Source of the DNA: Wuchereria bancrofti
Taxonomy: Eukaryota > Nematoda > Chromadorea > Rhabditida > Onchocercidae
DNA length: 64,000 nt
Reading direction: 5' to 3'
NCBI GenBank assembly: GCA_005281725.1
Contig: SSBO01000016.1
Span: 99,768 to 163,767, forward strand
Below the pieces are notes generated by a model. The model saw nothing but the letters and a program-made list of their open reading frames with translations, was not told where the DNA came from and searched no databases. Position numbers and translations under genes: made by a program. How positions within the stretch are numbered: position 1 is the first letter of the stretch; each line of letters starts with the position of its first letter. This document shows positions 34,862 to 47,208 of this stretch, piece after piece.

Positions 34862-37800
34862 GTTAGCTAGCTATAAGTTAAGTTAGAAGAAAAAAAGATT
34901 GATTAGCAATGAATTAAAAAAAAAAGTAGCACTAAGTAATCTGGAAATTTCGATTTTTTATTTATTGCTTTCATTCGTAATATTTCAAAGAAAAAAATTT
35001 TTTTAGAATCTTAATAAATCTTAATTTTTAATTAAAAATTTTTCAATTTTTCGTTTTTAGTTTTTTTTTATTCAAAATTTGTATAAATGCTTTTTCTTTT
35101 GGTTTTCCTGTTCGTTTTTTTTTTCGTTTTTCTCTGTCTTTTATATAAATTATATATAATTTTGTTTGTTTGAAAAACAATTGACTAAAGAAAGAAATGA
35201 AGTAAAAAGGAAAAAAAACTATATTATATTCCAAGATTGAATTCTTTTCCTTTTTTAAAAAAATAAAAGAAAAGGGAAAAGAAATTTCAAATATGTAGCT
35301 GACATCATTAAATCAACTTTAGTTGTTAAGCAATCCGATTGAGTAAATATTTGATCACTATTTCTGCATCATTTTTTTTATTGTTAACAACTTTACATAC
35401 TAATTTACAATTTACTAAAATTTCTCATCAACAAATTTTAACGACTAAATATGCAAACATTTAATTTTACTAATTTATGAATTTAAATTAGGATTAAAAT
35501 TGGAATATAAAAATGGAAATTGTAAAATTAATGTATGAAATTCAAAATTTGGAAGAAAAAAAAGGGGAAAAATCGCACATTCATTTTCATTCAAATCTAA
35601 AATCATTTTATTTCACGTTTGTTTCACATTAAAATGGCGTCATATAGTCGCCCTCAATTTTGACATCCAGAAAAGAGGATCAATTGATACCAACCATTAT
35701 TATCAATCTCAATCAATGAACCATCTATTAATTTGAATTTTAAATTAAGATTGCTTGTGAAAAAAAATTTTATTAAATATAATATTTATTATTTTATATA
35801 GAAATTATTAATATGAGAAGGATTTATTCAAATTTGAAAATTTTACTTTCTTATATATTACTGTATTTTTTTTAATTATTGTACAACAGATATTATCACA
35901 GAAACGATTCAAAAATTTGACTGCTTTTATCATTAAATAATTCTTTAGATCATACGTGAATATTTATCACGTGAGTACGCTTATCGCATAAGTAGAATTA
36001 TTTCAATAGTTTCATATAAATTAATATTTCATATACATTTGAACATTAATAATATGGCATATTAGATTAGAATAATAATATCTTATAGACAATTTGTAAC
36101 AATAGTAATGGTATTAACCTTAATTAATAATAATAATGATAATAATCTTGTAGACAATTTGATCGAAAGTGTTGATAAATTAAACTCGGAAAGTGTAAAA
36201 GCTTTTGTTAATTTCGTTGAAACGTAAAATTCTACGTGTTTAATTGTAAAATTCGCATACATGTCTGGCACACGTAATGCTAAATAATAACAATAATTAA
36301 TAATAATAATAAATGGTAGCAATGGCAACTATATTAATAATAATAATTAATAATACTAAACATAATAATAATTAATAATAAACAGATAATAATAAATCTA
36401 ATTTACAATGATAATGAAATAAATTAAATTACTGTAGTGAAGCAAATCCAATTTATGTTTTTAGGAAGAAAAAGCCGGAATTAAAAACTACTAAATGAAT
36501 TAATTTATCGATTTGTGATTACTATAATAACCAAATAATTTGAAAATTAAGCCATAATAATTTAATGGAATTTTAATTTCTTATAAGCACAAATTAACAA
36601 AATGATGCATTAGAACAAACTGGAAAATTTTCTCGAATTTCTTTTCCATTCTTTTTCATCTTTCATTATGCTGATTAAAAAGTGATCAACTGAAAATTAA
36701 TAAAATAAGAAAAAAATTCAAAAAAATGATTTTTTTGTTTTCTTTCATTATTTAAAAAAAAATGCTTTTCCTTTCATTTCATTTAAATGTCATCTATTTA
36801 CTGTTTACATAACGTTGATTAGTCTTTTAAAAAATCATCGATTTATCAAATATTTATGAAAAAGATTTCAATTTTAAGACCAATACAAATTTCATTTTTT
36901 CTTTATTTTATTTATCAGATGTCAGTATGGAACGTTTGATTATTCTTTATTGATTAAATGTTACTGAAACTTTTTTTTCAGAAATCATTTGTAGTTTTAG
37001 TAATTCGAAATTATTTAAACATATTTTCTAACATAAAACTCGTTGTCACCAAATTCAAGCAGTTTAAAAATCTCATGATTAGGCAATATTGAAATAAAAT
37101 TAGTCTTATGTCTCGATAATCGAAGCACTTTTAAATTCATTAAAATTTTATTTTCTTTAGTGCGATGGAAAATATTTGCGAAATATTAAAATTAAGTAAT
37201 TCAAAAGCTATACGATATTTGCATAGACAGAAAAAATCTTTTGATAATTTTAGCTATTTTTCAATAAAAAAATAAAACTAGGCTTATATTTCAGACAATT
37301 TAAGCAACACTAAGTTTTTTAAAATTCTGATGTGATTTTTGACCATCTAAACTTTGATTGATATGCATCATAAGTGATCAGGAAATATTGATTTTAGTAA
37401 ACTTATACTAACTTCACTTTTTTTAAAGAACAATTTTACCTACTTCTTCCATACAACACTCTTAAATTTTAAGTCTTGAATTTTAAAATAGAGAAAAAAG
37501 TTGAGAGTTGAGTTATCAAGTATTTACAAAAAAAAAAAAATTAATTTGCGCCCACGAAATACAGCGAATTAAAAAATTATCTTCCTTTTATTAATGTTTA
37601 TTACGAGAATTATTTTAAAAATATTAAAAGTTAAGAAAAGGGAAGAAAAGAAGAATTAATTAAAAATTAACAAATAATTTATTAAAAGTTAAGAAAAGGG
37701 AAGAAAAGAAGAATTAATTAAAAATTAACAAATAATTAAAAACAAAGTATTTAATACCAAAAATATCATCGATTCAAAGGATAAAATGAAATTTCCTCAG

Positions 37801-40160
37801 AATTTCAACTAATTAAATAACATTTTTTAAATATATTTATTATTATAATAATAAAATGCTGCAAATATATCTCTTTTGCAAATATTTTGTTGCAATCGAA
37901 TGTATGTACATGAACAATTTAAAAAATATACGATATACCATTTAAAAAAGTACACTCTTAGAAGAGAATAAAGGAGAGAGAAAGAAAGAAAGGGAGACAA
38001 AAAAGAGAGGTATTTATCATATAAGTAAATAATGATGAATAAAGTAAATTTAAAATGGAAGTATCTTTATACACTGTAAAAGATTTATTTACAAAAGCTT
38101 CCGAAGATAAAGAAAAGTTAAGATAGATGCTAAAACAAATAAAAATTACTAGTTACTCTCTTGAAACTATCATAATAATTTTTCATCCAGTTTTTGTCTT
38201 TTAAAACTTCGTCAAATATACCACTAATTACTATTATAATAAAAGTGCAATATATGTATTTTTTTTAATTCCATAAGAATTATAGTGTTAGAAAACAGAT
38301 TTGAGTTCCTTTCTTTTTTTTAAACTTCTGTATTTCATTATATCAGTAAATGAAAAGTGAATGAAAAAAAAGTTGATTAATACTCTGATGAAAGGAATAA
38401 TTGATTAACTTATTGAATATTATTTTTTTAATGGTACTTTTTTCCATTTGGTATGTTCAATGTAATACCGAAATGGTACTGTTGAATAAGAACTTAGTTT
38501 GCAACTTTATTGTTATCGGACAAATTGGGATTATATGGTTAATTAATTAAAGTAACAAATACAAAATTATAAAATATCTTTAAATGTCTTTAAATAAAAT
38601 TAGAATTGCAAACACTCTAAAACCTCTATTTTTCAATAATTGAAATATTTCAAGTAAATTCGCATAATCATAAGCAATAATTAATAACAATAACAAAAGT
38701 TGAATAATGATAGATAATTAGTACTATCGCTATTAATGTCAGAAACAAAAATAATTGCTTATCATTTTTTTTAAATTTTCAAATATATAAAAATAAATTT
38801 TTTTTTGAAAAATTGAATATTTCGAATTTTTAAATATAAATTAAGAAAACAAAAATGCGAGCTATTACTGTAGTTGAGAAGAAAATTATCACACTCAAAT
38901 TGTCAATAATAGGCGATAAAGAGATCATTGAAGAAATTTCTCTATAATTTATTATTTTATAACAACTGTGAAAGAGAGAAGGTGGGAGAGGGAGAGAGCG
39001 AAAAAAAGTGATAGTTAATCCCAACTGTTATAATGATAAGAATGTTTGGTGTAGTAGCAGTAGTAGTAAAATATTTGAGAAAACATTTGGAGATGAACCA
39101 AAATGACAGAAATGTGAAGAGGACAATTGCAGTGAGAGAAATGCACAACTGTCAGAGAAACAATCAAGTGATTCTTATCAGCTGTCATAGCTCTAAGATT
39201 AAGATATCATTAAATTTCTGATTCAACTTAATCTAAAATTATTCATAATAGACTTAAAACAGCGCTTAATGATAACAGCGCCTCAGTGATTTCATTTTTA
39301 GGATAAAAATTGCATTTGAGTAAGTTTAATAATTTTTTAGACTTCATTACTACAGCAAAACAATGCACTTTGCTATAATTACAAATTTAAAATAACTAAT
39401 TTTAACCTCCATATTCGTTTGATAATAACTCATTAAATGAGTCTAATTATTATTTAGCATTTCAATTCAAAGTTTTTATTCAAATAACTTAAGCCATTTA
39501 TTTAGGGAATCAATCAAACTAAATCTTTGACTTAGACAATCAAACAAATCATTCATAAATTGTATCATTTATAAATAAATTATGGAAGTATTTCTATTAT
39601 TTTATTCACAAAAATTGTTAAAGCTTTCTGCGAAATGCTTTCTTGGAGAGTAATTATGTATCTTTGAAAAATGAAAGCTAATTTGTGTTGTTGATATGAA
39701 TTGAAAAAGGAAAAAAGAAGATTGGGTTAAATAAAAATATAAAATTGGGTAGAAAAGTTTGAATATTAGGTTAGTTATTAAATTGTTTTAAAGTATAACC
39801 ACTTCAGTTTGCCAAAATTTTAATTTGTCAATTAATCTGATAGGTTGAATCAATTGCTTAACAAAGTATTTAATCTGTTAGAATTTCAAAAATGAATATA
39901 TGGTATTTTTTAAGCTGGCATTAGCTTCTTCGAGATTCTCGGTTCTATCAAAAGTCTGCTTCAGGTAAGTAAAAAAAATTTTTCTCAAGATGGTAGTAAT
40001 ATGAAGAGATCGAATAAATATTCAAATAGTTTTATTATAATGTAATCAAACATTTGTCACTTATACAAAATTATTAAAATGCCTAAATGATGTAAATTCT
40101 ATCGTTATAAATGAAAAGAAGTTGAATATAAATTAGGCTCTGTTATATGTTGGAAATTAT
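34862..40160. other. AT-rich stretch, no gene supported
   Basis: Long AT-rich DNA with AAT tracts near 36280-36400. Several 60-80 codon frames (for example minus 36083-36328, minus 38830-39024, plus 39033-39221) are compositionally biased and lack credible partners. A possible 50-bp exon at 39915-39964 is in the findings. Confidence 0.5.
37623..37737. repeat. Two-copy 58-bp tandem repeat
   Basis: A 58-bp unit beginning ATTAAAAGTTAAGAAAAGGG starts at 37623 and again at 37681, nearly identical through AACAAATAATT. Confidence 0.9.
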
Positions 40161-40161
40161 G

Positions 40162-40162
<1 letters not shown>

Positions 40163-40196
<34 letters not shown>
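40163..40196. repeat. (TA)17 microsatellite
   Basis: Seventeen uninterrupted TA units. No coding sequence surrounds it. Confidence 0.95.
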
Positions 40197-40199
<3 letters not shown>

Positions 40200-42220
40200 A
40201 AAAAAGCCTGTTGGAAATTCATTGAATATTCTAAAAAAGTGCTAATCAGCATTATTAGTATATAAAATTAAATTACAAGCCAATGAGTTATAAATAAATT
40301 TTCTACAAAAATAACCGACAAAAATGCATAATTAGTCTTATTTGGCATACAGATAATTATTACGGGTACTACAAGTAAAATGAAATATATATGTGATTAG
40401 ATAGATTATTGATTCTTTAACTTTAACTTTTAGTTTTGACAAAAATATATATAAACATCGCTATACAAACTTATAACACATAATGCATTATTAATAAAAA
40501 TTTTTTTTAATATTTCAAAGAAATATTTAAACTTTTACAATCCAGCGGTCACTTATATATTATTTCTTTTTTCTTTGCTTTCATTTGCTTACTTTTGTTG
40601 AGAAATAACAATAAAAGGAATTAAGATACAATAAAGAAAACGTAATTTTTTTTCTTTTTTGTTTAGAAAACGACAAGATGAAATTTTAATATTGACAATA
40701 TCAATGATAAAATAATTGATTTCGAAATTAAATTCAATCATTGTTTTGATTTTTTCCACTTGATTAATCTGATTAAGTTATACAATAAAATTTCATGCAG
40801 AAGAAATATTCTGCATGAAATTTTATTAAAGATTTTTATGATTAATAAATGAAAATCAATTTTTGAATTTAAATTAAAATGTCGTATCTTGGTTTACTAT
40901 CTCTGTTCAATAATATCATAAACCGTTTAAAATAAAGAAAATAACCTTGTGAGTGGCAAAGCCTTATGGACAAAATTTGAGAAATACACAATCAACAAAT
41001 AGGCATAGCATTTGGAGTATATCAGTTGAATGTAGGTCAAATAGTACAAAATGAAAAATCATAATTGAATAGGAGAAAATTTGAAAGAATGAGCAATTTT
41101 ACAATTTTTCAAATCATAATGTGAATGAATTGACTATATGTTGTGAAAGGTCGTGTGAAAAACGATAAAACACGCCGAAAGATCAATGGTTGATTTTTGA
41201 AACATCAAATTGAACAAATCAAGTATCAAAAGATGAAAATGAAAAAAGGGGAATTGAAATGAAGAGAGGATGTTGAAAATTCAGGGAGAAATTTCAGAAA
41301 ATCTATTACAAAAGAGAAATCGAAAATAAATGACTTTTGCATTTCACAAAGCAAATTAAAAAAAGAAAAAAAGAACTAAGAAGGATGAATGAAAGAATAA
41401 AAATACAAAAAAAAAAACAATAAGAGTAACTGCCTTTTTTCTATTATTATCATTTTGTTGTTGTTATTGTTATTGCTACCGCTCTAATGGGAAAATGAAA
41501 TTCTGGCGAGAATTTTGAATTGGATCGGCGTGTTTCATAAATTGATGAGCATTAATCGTACTAGCAAATGATAAAGTAGTACAAACTGTTGCATCAGTAG
41601 CACTATTGAGTTTAGTAATGCAAATTGTCGCAGCGAGTGATTGATGAGATGATCGTCATTGAATGTCATCAAATTGAGGACCACTCAAACGTTATGGTTT
41701 TCTTTTAGCATTAAAAGCAATCATTCTTTCATTTTATGGTTAGATATTTTAAGATTTGACATGCAAATTTGTAATAATATTACACAAATTTTCATCTTTA
41801 ACTTAGTTTTAATGAATGGATCAATTTCTGAAAAAAAAGAAAATTTGTCCATGATTTTTTAAATGTTATAAATTATCACCTATAAACAGTTAAATATCAA
41901 CTAAATAAATTGAATCATATTTATTTATCTAATATGTTATAAGGGTGCAATTTCATTAGGAATATTTGATAGACTACATAAATGTTAAGTTTATGGAAAT
42001 TTGATACTTTTAGATTGATACAACTTTTAGATTGATAAATTCAAAGCTCAAAAATTATCACTTTTGTGGTTGGATAGATAAGTGATAATCTGGTCATGGC
42101 TTAGTTTTGTAAACAAAATTTGTGAAAGAATTTATCCACGTATGTTTATAGCTAAAAAGATCAATGCTGGATATGCAAATGATGTTGCAAAAGGTAGATC
42201 AGATAGATGATATTGGTTGG
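40197..42220. other. AT-rich stretch, no gene supported (hairpin inside)
   Basis: Apart from the hairpin at 40784-40827, no feature is supported. A patch at 41480-41660 is less AT-rich and has an open minus-strand frame of 62 codons without a start; see the findings. Confidence 0.45.
40784..40827. repeat. Perfect 19-bp inverted repeat with 6-base loop
   Basis: The arm AATAAAATTTCATGCAGAA (40784-40802) is followed by the loop GAAATA and its exact reverse complement (40809-40827). The stem is too short for a typical microRNA precursor. It could be a remnant of a small inverted-repeat element or a cruciform-prone site. Confidence 0.95.
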
Positions 42221-42299
42221 TGCTAGCGCAGCGGATTAGTTTTTAACTCGTTATCGTCAAAGACGGTAATGGTCCTATGGATGGTTGTCACCATGTCGC

Positions 42300-43310
42300 T
42301 TGATTAGAGGCCAAAGTGAACCAATGACCTTGGTCAGTGTGTCCTAAGCTAAGAGATTATTTCAAGCAGTTCTTGTACCTCTTTTTTTGGGGCACAAATT
42401 TATTGAGTGGTGAGTTCACCGTAGGGTAGGATCTCAGGGAGACAATAATCTTCCATCCTGAAGACGTGACCCATCCAGTGTAGCTGTTCTTAAATAACGT
42501 GACCTTTGTACTAGTAAGTCTGCTTGTTAAGGAGGATATATTGGTCATCTGGGTCAACAACCTAATGGAACCATTCAAGGGGTCATAGGTGGCGACGGTG
42601 GATTTACTTGGGTAACAATGCCTGGTCTATAGATTGCCTTTATCGAACCAATCTTTGGATTTCTTTGATGTGAACCCTAGGCATTCTGTGAGGGACCACC
42701 GGATACTATTTTTGATAATTATCCAGAAGGTTGCAGGGAAGAAATCCATAAAGTGACCTGCAAGTCTAGTTTGAAGTTAGCCTGGAAATTGTTCCTTATT
42801 GTAATAATTTCAAGATTATTGCTTTAGGCCTTTTCGTCTGTCCTCTCTTTTAGGTTTGCCCTGAAAGAGACTGAGTTTGCATCGGCACAAGGCTGTTATT
42901 TCTGGTTGACGTTCGGCGCTAGGCACCACTCGGATATGACAAACACTGGAATGCACCTTTGGCGCCCTAATCTGTAGTCGACAAGGTGACACCGTTTGGA
43001 ACCGTAAGCTGCTTCACCCGAAAGGTTCCTGTAGACGCAGAACTCTACGGGAGCGACCACTGTCATCGCTGTTTCCTACATCTATGTTTGCCCAGTTTCA
43101 TTCTCGGCTTCCTACTCCGGCATTGGCATTGAAATCGCCAAGAATTATGATCTTCGTGACCTTTCGAGCAAAGGTCAGTGTAGAATATTATGATTTTGCC
43201 CTGCAGAATCATCCTAAAGCAGATATGCTAAAAAGGATGGCAAGTCGCTTACTGTGTAATGGAAGGCGTAGGAAGGTAATGCGATCAGAATGACTTGTCG
43301 ACAATAAACA
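42300..43310 (-). mobile_element. Decayed non-LTR retrotransposon lacking the reverse transcriptase
   Basis: Read on the minus strand with frameshifts, the segments come in the order of endonuclease-reverse transcriptase LINEs of the type annotated as craniofacial development protein 2-like. First comes SDRITFLRLPL, then KIIILGDFNANAG at about 43120-43150 (the GDFNA motif of the AP-like endonuclease). Next are NSDDSGRSR and HLVDYRLGRQR near 42960-43050, then TSKKSKDWFDKGN at about 42630-42680. Last are HWMGHVFRMEDYCLPEILPY near 42430-42490, KKRYKNCLK at 42357-42390 and LASNQATW near 42310. The whole reverse-transcriptase domain that normally lies between DWFD and GHV.RM is absent. Stops and frameshifts abound, so it is inactive. 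Confidence 0.8.
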
Positions 43311-44010
43311 AATTTGGAATTTTTTTGATTGAATTTCTGATTGAATTCTTGATTGACTGAATTCTAAGATTTTTGATTGAATTCTTGATCATTAAGCAAT
43401 TAAAGCACAACAACGCTCGAAATGTCTATTATCGCAGTATCAAGCATAGTTCTGATAAGTCTGAACAAACCATTGGAGGTGGATGTATGTTCTCTTTCTT
43501 TGTTCTAATTTGACTGCAGCATAATATGTCGATTGACTGAGACTTAACCTAGCCAGATAGTACTTTTCTAGCTTCCATCTGGAGCGAGCAATCCCCTCCT
43601 TGAAAAAGGAAGGGTACTTGGTCATTCAGAATGATGCCGAACAAGTCTGTCATCTCTACGGTCAGTCTCGAGCAACCAAAATCCTGAACCGCTTACTTGC
43701 AGGATTGGCCTATGGCTTCCAGCTCACGGTATACTCAGCCTTCACTTATCACTACAGGAGTTTGTGAAAATCGAGTTTAAGCAAAGGTTTTTTTTTTTTT
43801 TTTTGTTAGATAACAGAACTGGCCTCACCCAACCCTAAAAGCTTGGACGGTGGCAGTGAAATTCTCAAGTCGTAGGTTTGTTTGAAGTATTCTCGTAGAC
43901 GGACATCTTTACAAGATTGACATGCTCTATCTGTCCAAGTTTGAAATTTGCAGTAACCTTCTTGTAGAATAATTGTCCTATAGCTTATGAGTAGCACGTA
44001 AGCTTTTTTT
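43311..44010. other. Higher-GC island beside the LINE remnant, unidentified
   Basis: The base composition stays less AT-rich than the surroundings up to about 44000. A 17-18 base T-run at 43788-43804 would be a poly(A) tail for a minus-strand retrocopy covering about 43805-44000. Two minus-strand frames (43440-43625 and 43806-43997) contain Trp- and Cys-bearing sequence but match no family I recognise. Probably further repeat-derived DNA. Confidence 0.4.
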
Positions 44011-44539
44011 CCACATCGGATGAGAAGTGAAAATTTGTAAATCTTAATAAACGCTAAATGGGAGAATTGTATACATGGCTTTCATGTTAATTTTATCAAT
44101 AAAAATATTTTTATAATCAAAACTAATTAATTAGGTATATTAATAAAAAAATACATTACATTAACAACAAAAAAAAATTAATTCACAAAAAAGCAAACTG
44201 TTTTTGCACATTTTTCAAAGATTTTAAAATTTCAACTAACTACTTTAATGCTCAAAAAACTTGTTATGAACAAACTGAAACAAAATTTAATTATTCAAAT
44301 TTAAGAAATGAGAAACACTTCAAAGAAATTAAACTCCTTATCTGCTTTGTTCATGCATTAGCCAAAATGAATCCTGGATTGAATTCCTATTCGGTTGCTA
44401 AACTTTGTCTTAATGTTAGAGTTAGCATTTCAAAGATACAAAACTGTGAGGATGTATTACAACCCGATAAAAGATTTCGACGATCATACCGGATAATCCT
44501 AGAAGACAGTATCTACATCTCAAATAATTTCCGGTATTT

Positions 44540-44930
44540 AGCGAATATAATTCGGGAATAACAAATTTCAGTGAGATTTCATTTGAAAACATTTAAAACT
44601 TAAATGTTTGTTTCTGTTTTGTTTTGTGCGATGAATAATGAACCACTGTTTTCATATCTTTTTCCGCTATTTTTCATTGTGTCCCTCGAATGCCTTGGCC
44701 ATTATCAATGAATCTTAGCATTTGCCACGTATTTGGCATTCATAAAATATATATGTATAGTTTTATTTAAGGTTAAGGTATTGACGGATCATTTGACAGT
44801 TTATAATTTATTAAACCAGAAACAAACATTTGTTAAATCTTTCAAGGCAATTGTATGCTTTGAAATTTAAATTGCTCGCAGGTAAATTGCTGAGAGATTC
44901 AGTTTCCGCTAAAACCTAAGGATGAGATTA
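44540..44930 (+). repeat. Diverged duplicate of the 3' flank of the mucin-like gene
   Basis: This segment aligns collinearly with about 48190-48560. Shared stretches include ACAAATTTCAGTG, GATGAATAATGAA.CACTGTTTT, TGAATCTTAG and CGGATCATTTGA. Identity is partial (roughly 70-80% by eye) with small indels. The 64-codon frame just upstream (44367-44561) ends near where the mucin-like gene ends but does not resemble its repeats. It looks like the remnant of an older tandem duplication. Confidence 0.6.
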
Positions 44931-45175
44931 ACTTTTTCAAATCTTTCTCCCAGAAATGGTAGTGCTAACACTGCTGTTATTTTATCACAAGCAAATTTTA
45001 AATGTAATGTATGTTTAATGTAATTTTACATCAAAATTTTAAATTAACTTTTTCGCACTTTTATAACATGATGCTTTTTTAATGAACAAAAATGACATTC
45101 AACTACCGATTGGCTGATGGATATGGCTAATACGTTGTTCAATCATATGTGAATAACTTTAACGATTGCTTTCAA

Positions 45176-45180
45176 CCGAC
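45176..45180. repeat. Left 5-bp target-site duplication (CCGAC)
   Basis: Direct flank of the solo LTR, identical to 45696-45700. Confidence 0.8.
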
Positions 45181-45695
45181 TGTTGTGGAAGCAAAATTTC
45201 TCTTGGTAGATTGTTAAGTTAATTTATTATTTCGGGAAAGGTTGTTGATTGCAGGGAGATTCGTTGCAATGTAGATGTAAGTATGTGGGGTAAGAGAGGA
45301 AGAGAATAATCCTTTATTAACAGAAGCAACCGCACAATCTTGATAAATCCAACAAAACTGCTGCATTATATATATTAAGATGTGGGAGTGGTTTATAATC
45401 AGACATTTTTACAAAGAAATCGTTTAACTAGATGATAATGAGTTACTTGAACAATAGGTTACAAAGGACAATAGTTACAATGCAAGGATTGCATGGATAT
45501 CACAAAGAACTTACATTGGGTGGAACTATAGTTGGTTACAATTGACATTAAATGGTAGATGCTCATAGCATAGGATTGTTATAAGATCAAAGGTCAGCTA
45601 AACGAGTGCGATGCATTGCAAAGGAATTTATAATGGATTGCTATATTAAGCAGTATTAACATTTTTTTTGCTTCGCGATATAGAAATTCGCGACA
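45181..45695 (-). mobile_element. Solo LTR of an LTR retrotransposon
   Basis: A 515-bp element starts TGTTGTGGAAGC and ends CGCGACA, with the TGT..ACA termini of LTRs, and is flanked by a perfect CCGAC direct repeat. Five-base duplications are normal for BEL/Pao and Ty3/gypsy-type elements. Read on the minus strand it has a TATA-like ATATATAATG near 45370 and an AATAAA-like signal near 45315, then the rest of R/U5, so the minus orientation is favoured. There is no internal region, implying LTR-LTR recombination after insertion. The family assignment is inference. Confidence 0.8.
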
Positions 45696-45700
45696 CCGAC
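45696..45700. repeat. Right 5-bp target-site duplication (CCGAC)
   Basis: Identical to 45176-45180. Confidence 0.8.
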
Positions 45701-47187
45701 CGCCACTTTGCTTTTGTGCCATGGTTTAGCTGTAAACTAGTCCTCAATTCTGGGCCAAGTATACTGTTGAAATGATAAACTGTGTGCATTGTTTTGCAAG
45801 AACTAACTTAAAGTAAAAATAGAAGCAAAAGTAGAATATATCTATCTATCTATCGAATTTTGTTTAGAATCAGTATTCGTTCAAATTGAAATCAATTCAT
45901 GCAGATCACATCTGTATGACATATTTCTTTAAGAGAGCCTAGCAGATCAGTTTGTCCTGTCGGAAAGATCCGCTAAAGCAATCAATGCAAATGCCTTCCG
46001 CTACGACCATAAATTAATCTGAGTCTGGCAATTTAATTGTGATCATTGTACGATTCTTCTGTCTACTAAAAAAGGAAATGTTTCAAAAACTGTGTCCAAA
46101 GCAATAGAATATCCATTGATTAGACTGATAACTGCTAATTAGTGCGACATCGATTGCTAAGTGTTGTCAAAGCAATTCTTCTAGAAATCTACGATATAAC
46201 ACTTTAAGTAAACAATTCTTTACAATTTCAATCGATTACATCAAAAAGGATACTCAATTCAGGCTTTTATAATTTTAAATATTAGCTTAGCTTATTCAAA
46301 CGCTATTAAGAAAGCAAATTATTCATCATTAGTATAGAATTACGCAGCAGAAAGTCATTATTCGTCTCCGGTTTTTCTTAATCAATCGACAATGATTTAC
46401 TGCTAAGATATTTAGTAAACAAGTGTTTTGTCACATTTGAAAGTTAAGAAGAAATCAGGTTTTCCGAAAGAATCGAACATAAATCGAGAATGATCAGAAT
46501 CAGAACATAAATTAAGAATGATCATTGCTTCAAAGCCTAGTTATCGTTTTTTGCTTTTGCACTAAAACTATTTTATTCAAAAGATTTTCAGTAAAATGAA
46601 AAGCTATTCACAAATTTCTCAGTTTTCCAATCATCCTTTTTCGTTTTCCCATATGCTTCTCAATTTTATAACATGTATCTTCGGTTCTGTACCTTTTGCT
46701 AGTTTTCCGGAACAACAGGAAACAAACGATATTACAGTTAAAAAGAGCTTTTCAAAGCTTTAATTCTTTGTTAAAATTTAAAAGCAATTCATTCATTATT
46801 GATAAAAATATTTCATTTAAACATGAAATTCGTCTTTTGAATGAAACAAAACCTTTCATTATTCATTCTAACTTGCTTCACATTGTTTTGAATCAATAAA
46901 AGGAGCAGAACAATTCCTTCCCAAAATATTCCCCATAAGTCAAAGTGAGGGTCAATTGCAAAAGGGTATTCTATTTTCGGGTTAAATTTATAACTGTCAA
47001 ATTTCATTGATGTCCCAAGACTCCATCGCCAGTATCTATCGTCGTCCAATTTTGTCTGTCAAGTTGCAATGACTTTTGCAGTCAGAACAGAGCAGTTCCT
47101 TGGCATATGTAATTATCAGAACAAACGATCGAATATCGATGGAGAAGCAACATATCACTCTATCTCGAATATTAATTTTAATTTCCG
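45701..47187. other. Intergenic region upstream of the mucin-like gene
   Basis: Mixed-composition DNA with an ATCT tetranucleotide tract at 45838-45856. A 78-codon minus-strand frame (46813-47049), without an ATG near its start, overlaps the presumed promoter of the plus-strand gene; see the findings. No other gene is supported. Confidence 0.4.
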
Positions 47188-47201
47188 TTTTCTTTTTTCA
47201 G
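47188..47201 (+). promoter_or_regulatory. Probable splice acceptor (candidate trans-splice site) before the mucin-like start
   Basis: TTTTCTTTTTTCAG ends seven bases before ATG at 47209. A strong acceptor this close to a start codon, with no upstream donor exon recognised, is the usual context for spliced-leader addition in nematodes. It could instead be a cis acceptor of a 5' untranslated exon. Confidence 0.55.
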
Positions 47202-47208
47202 ATTGACA

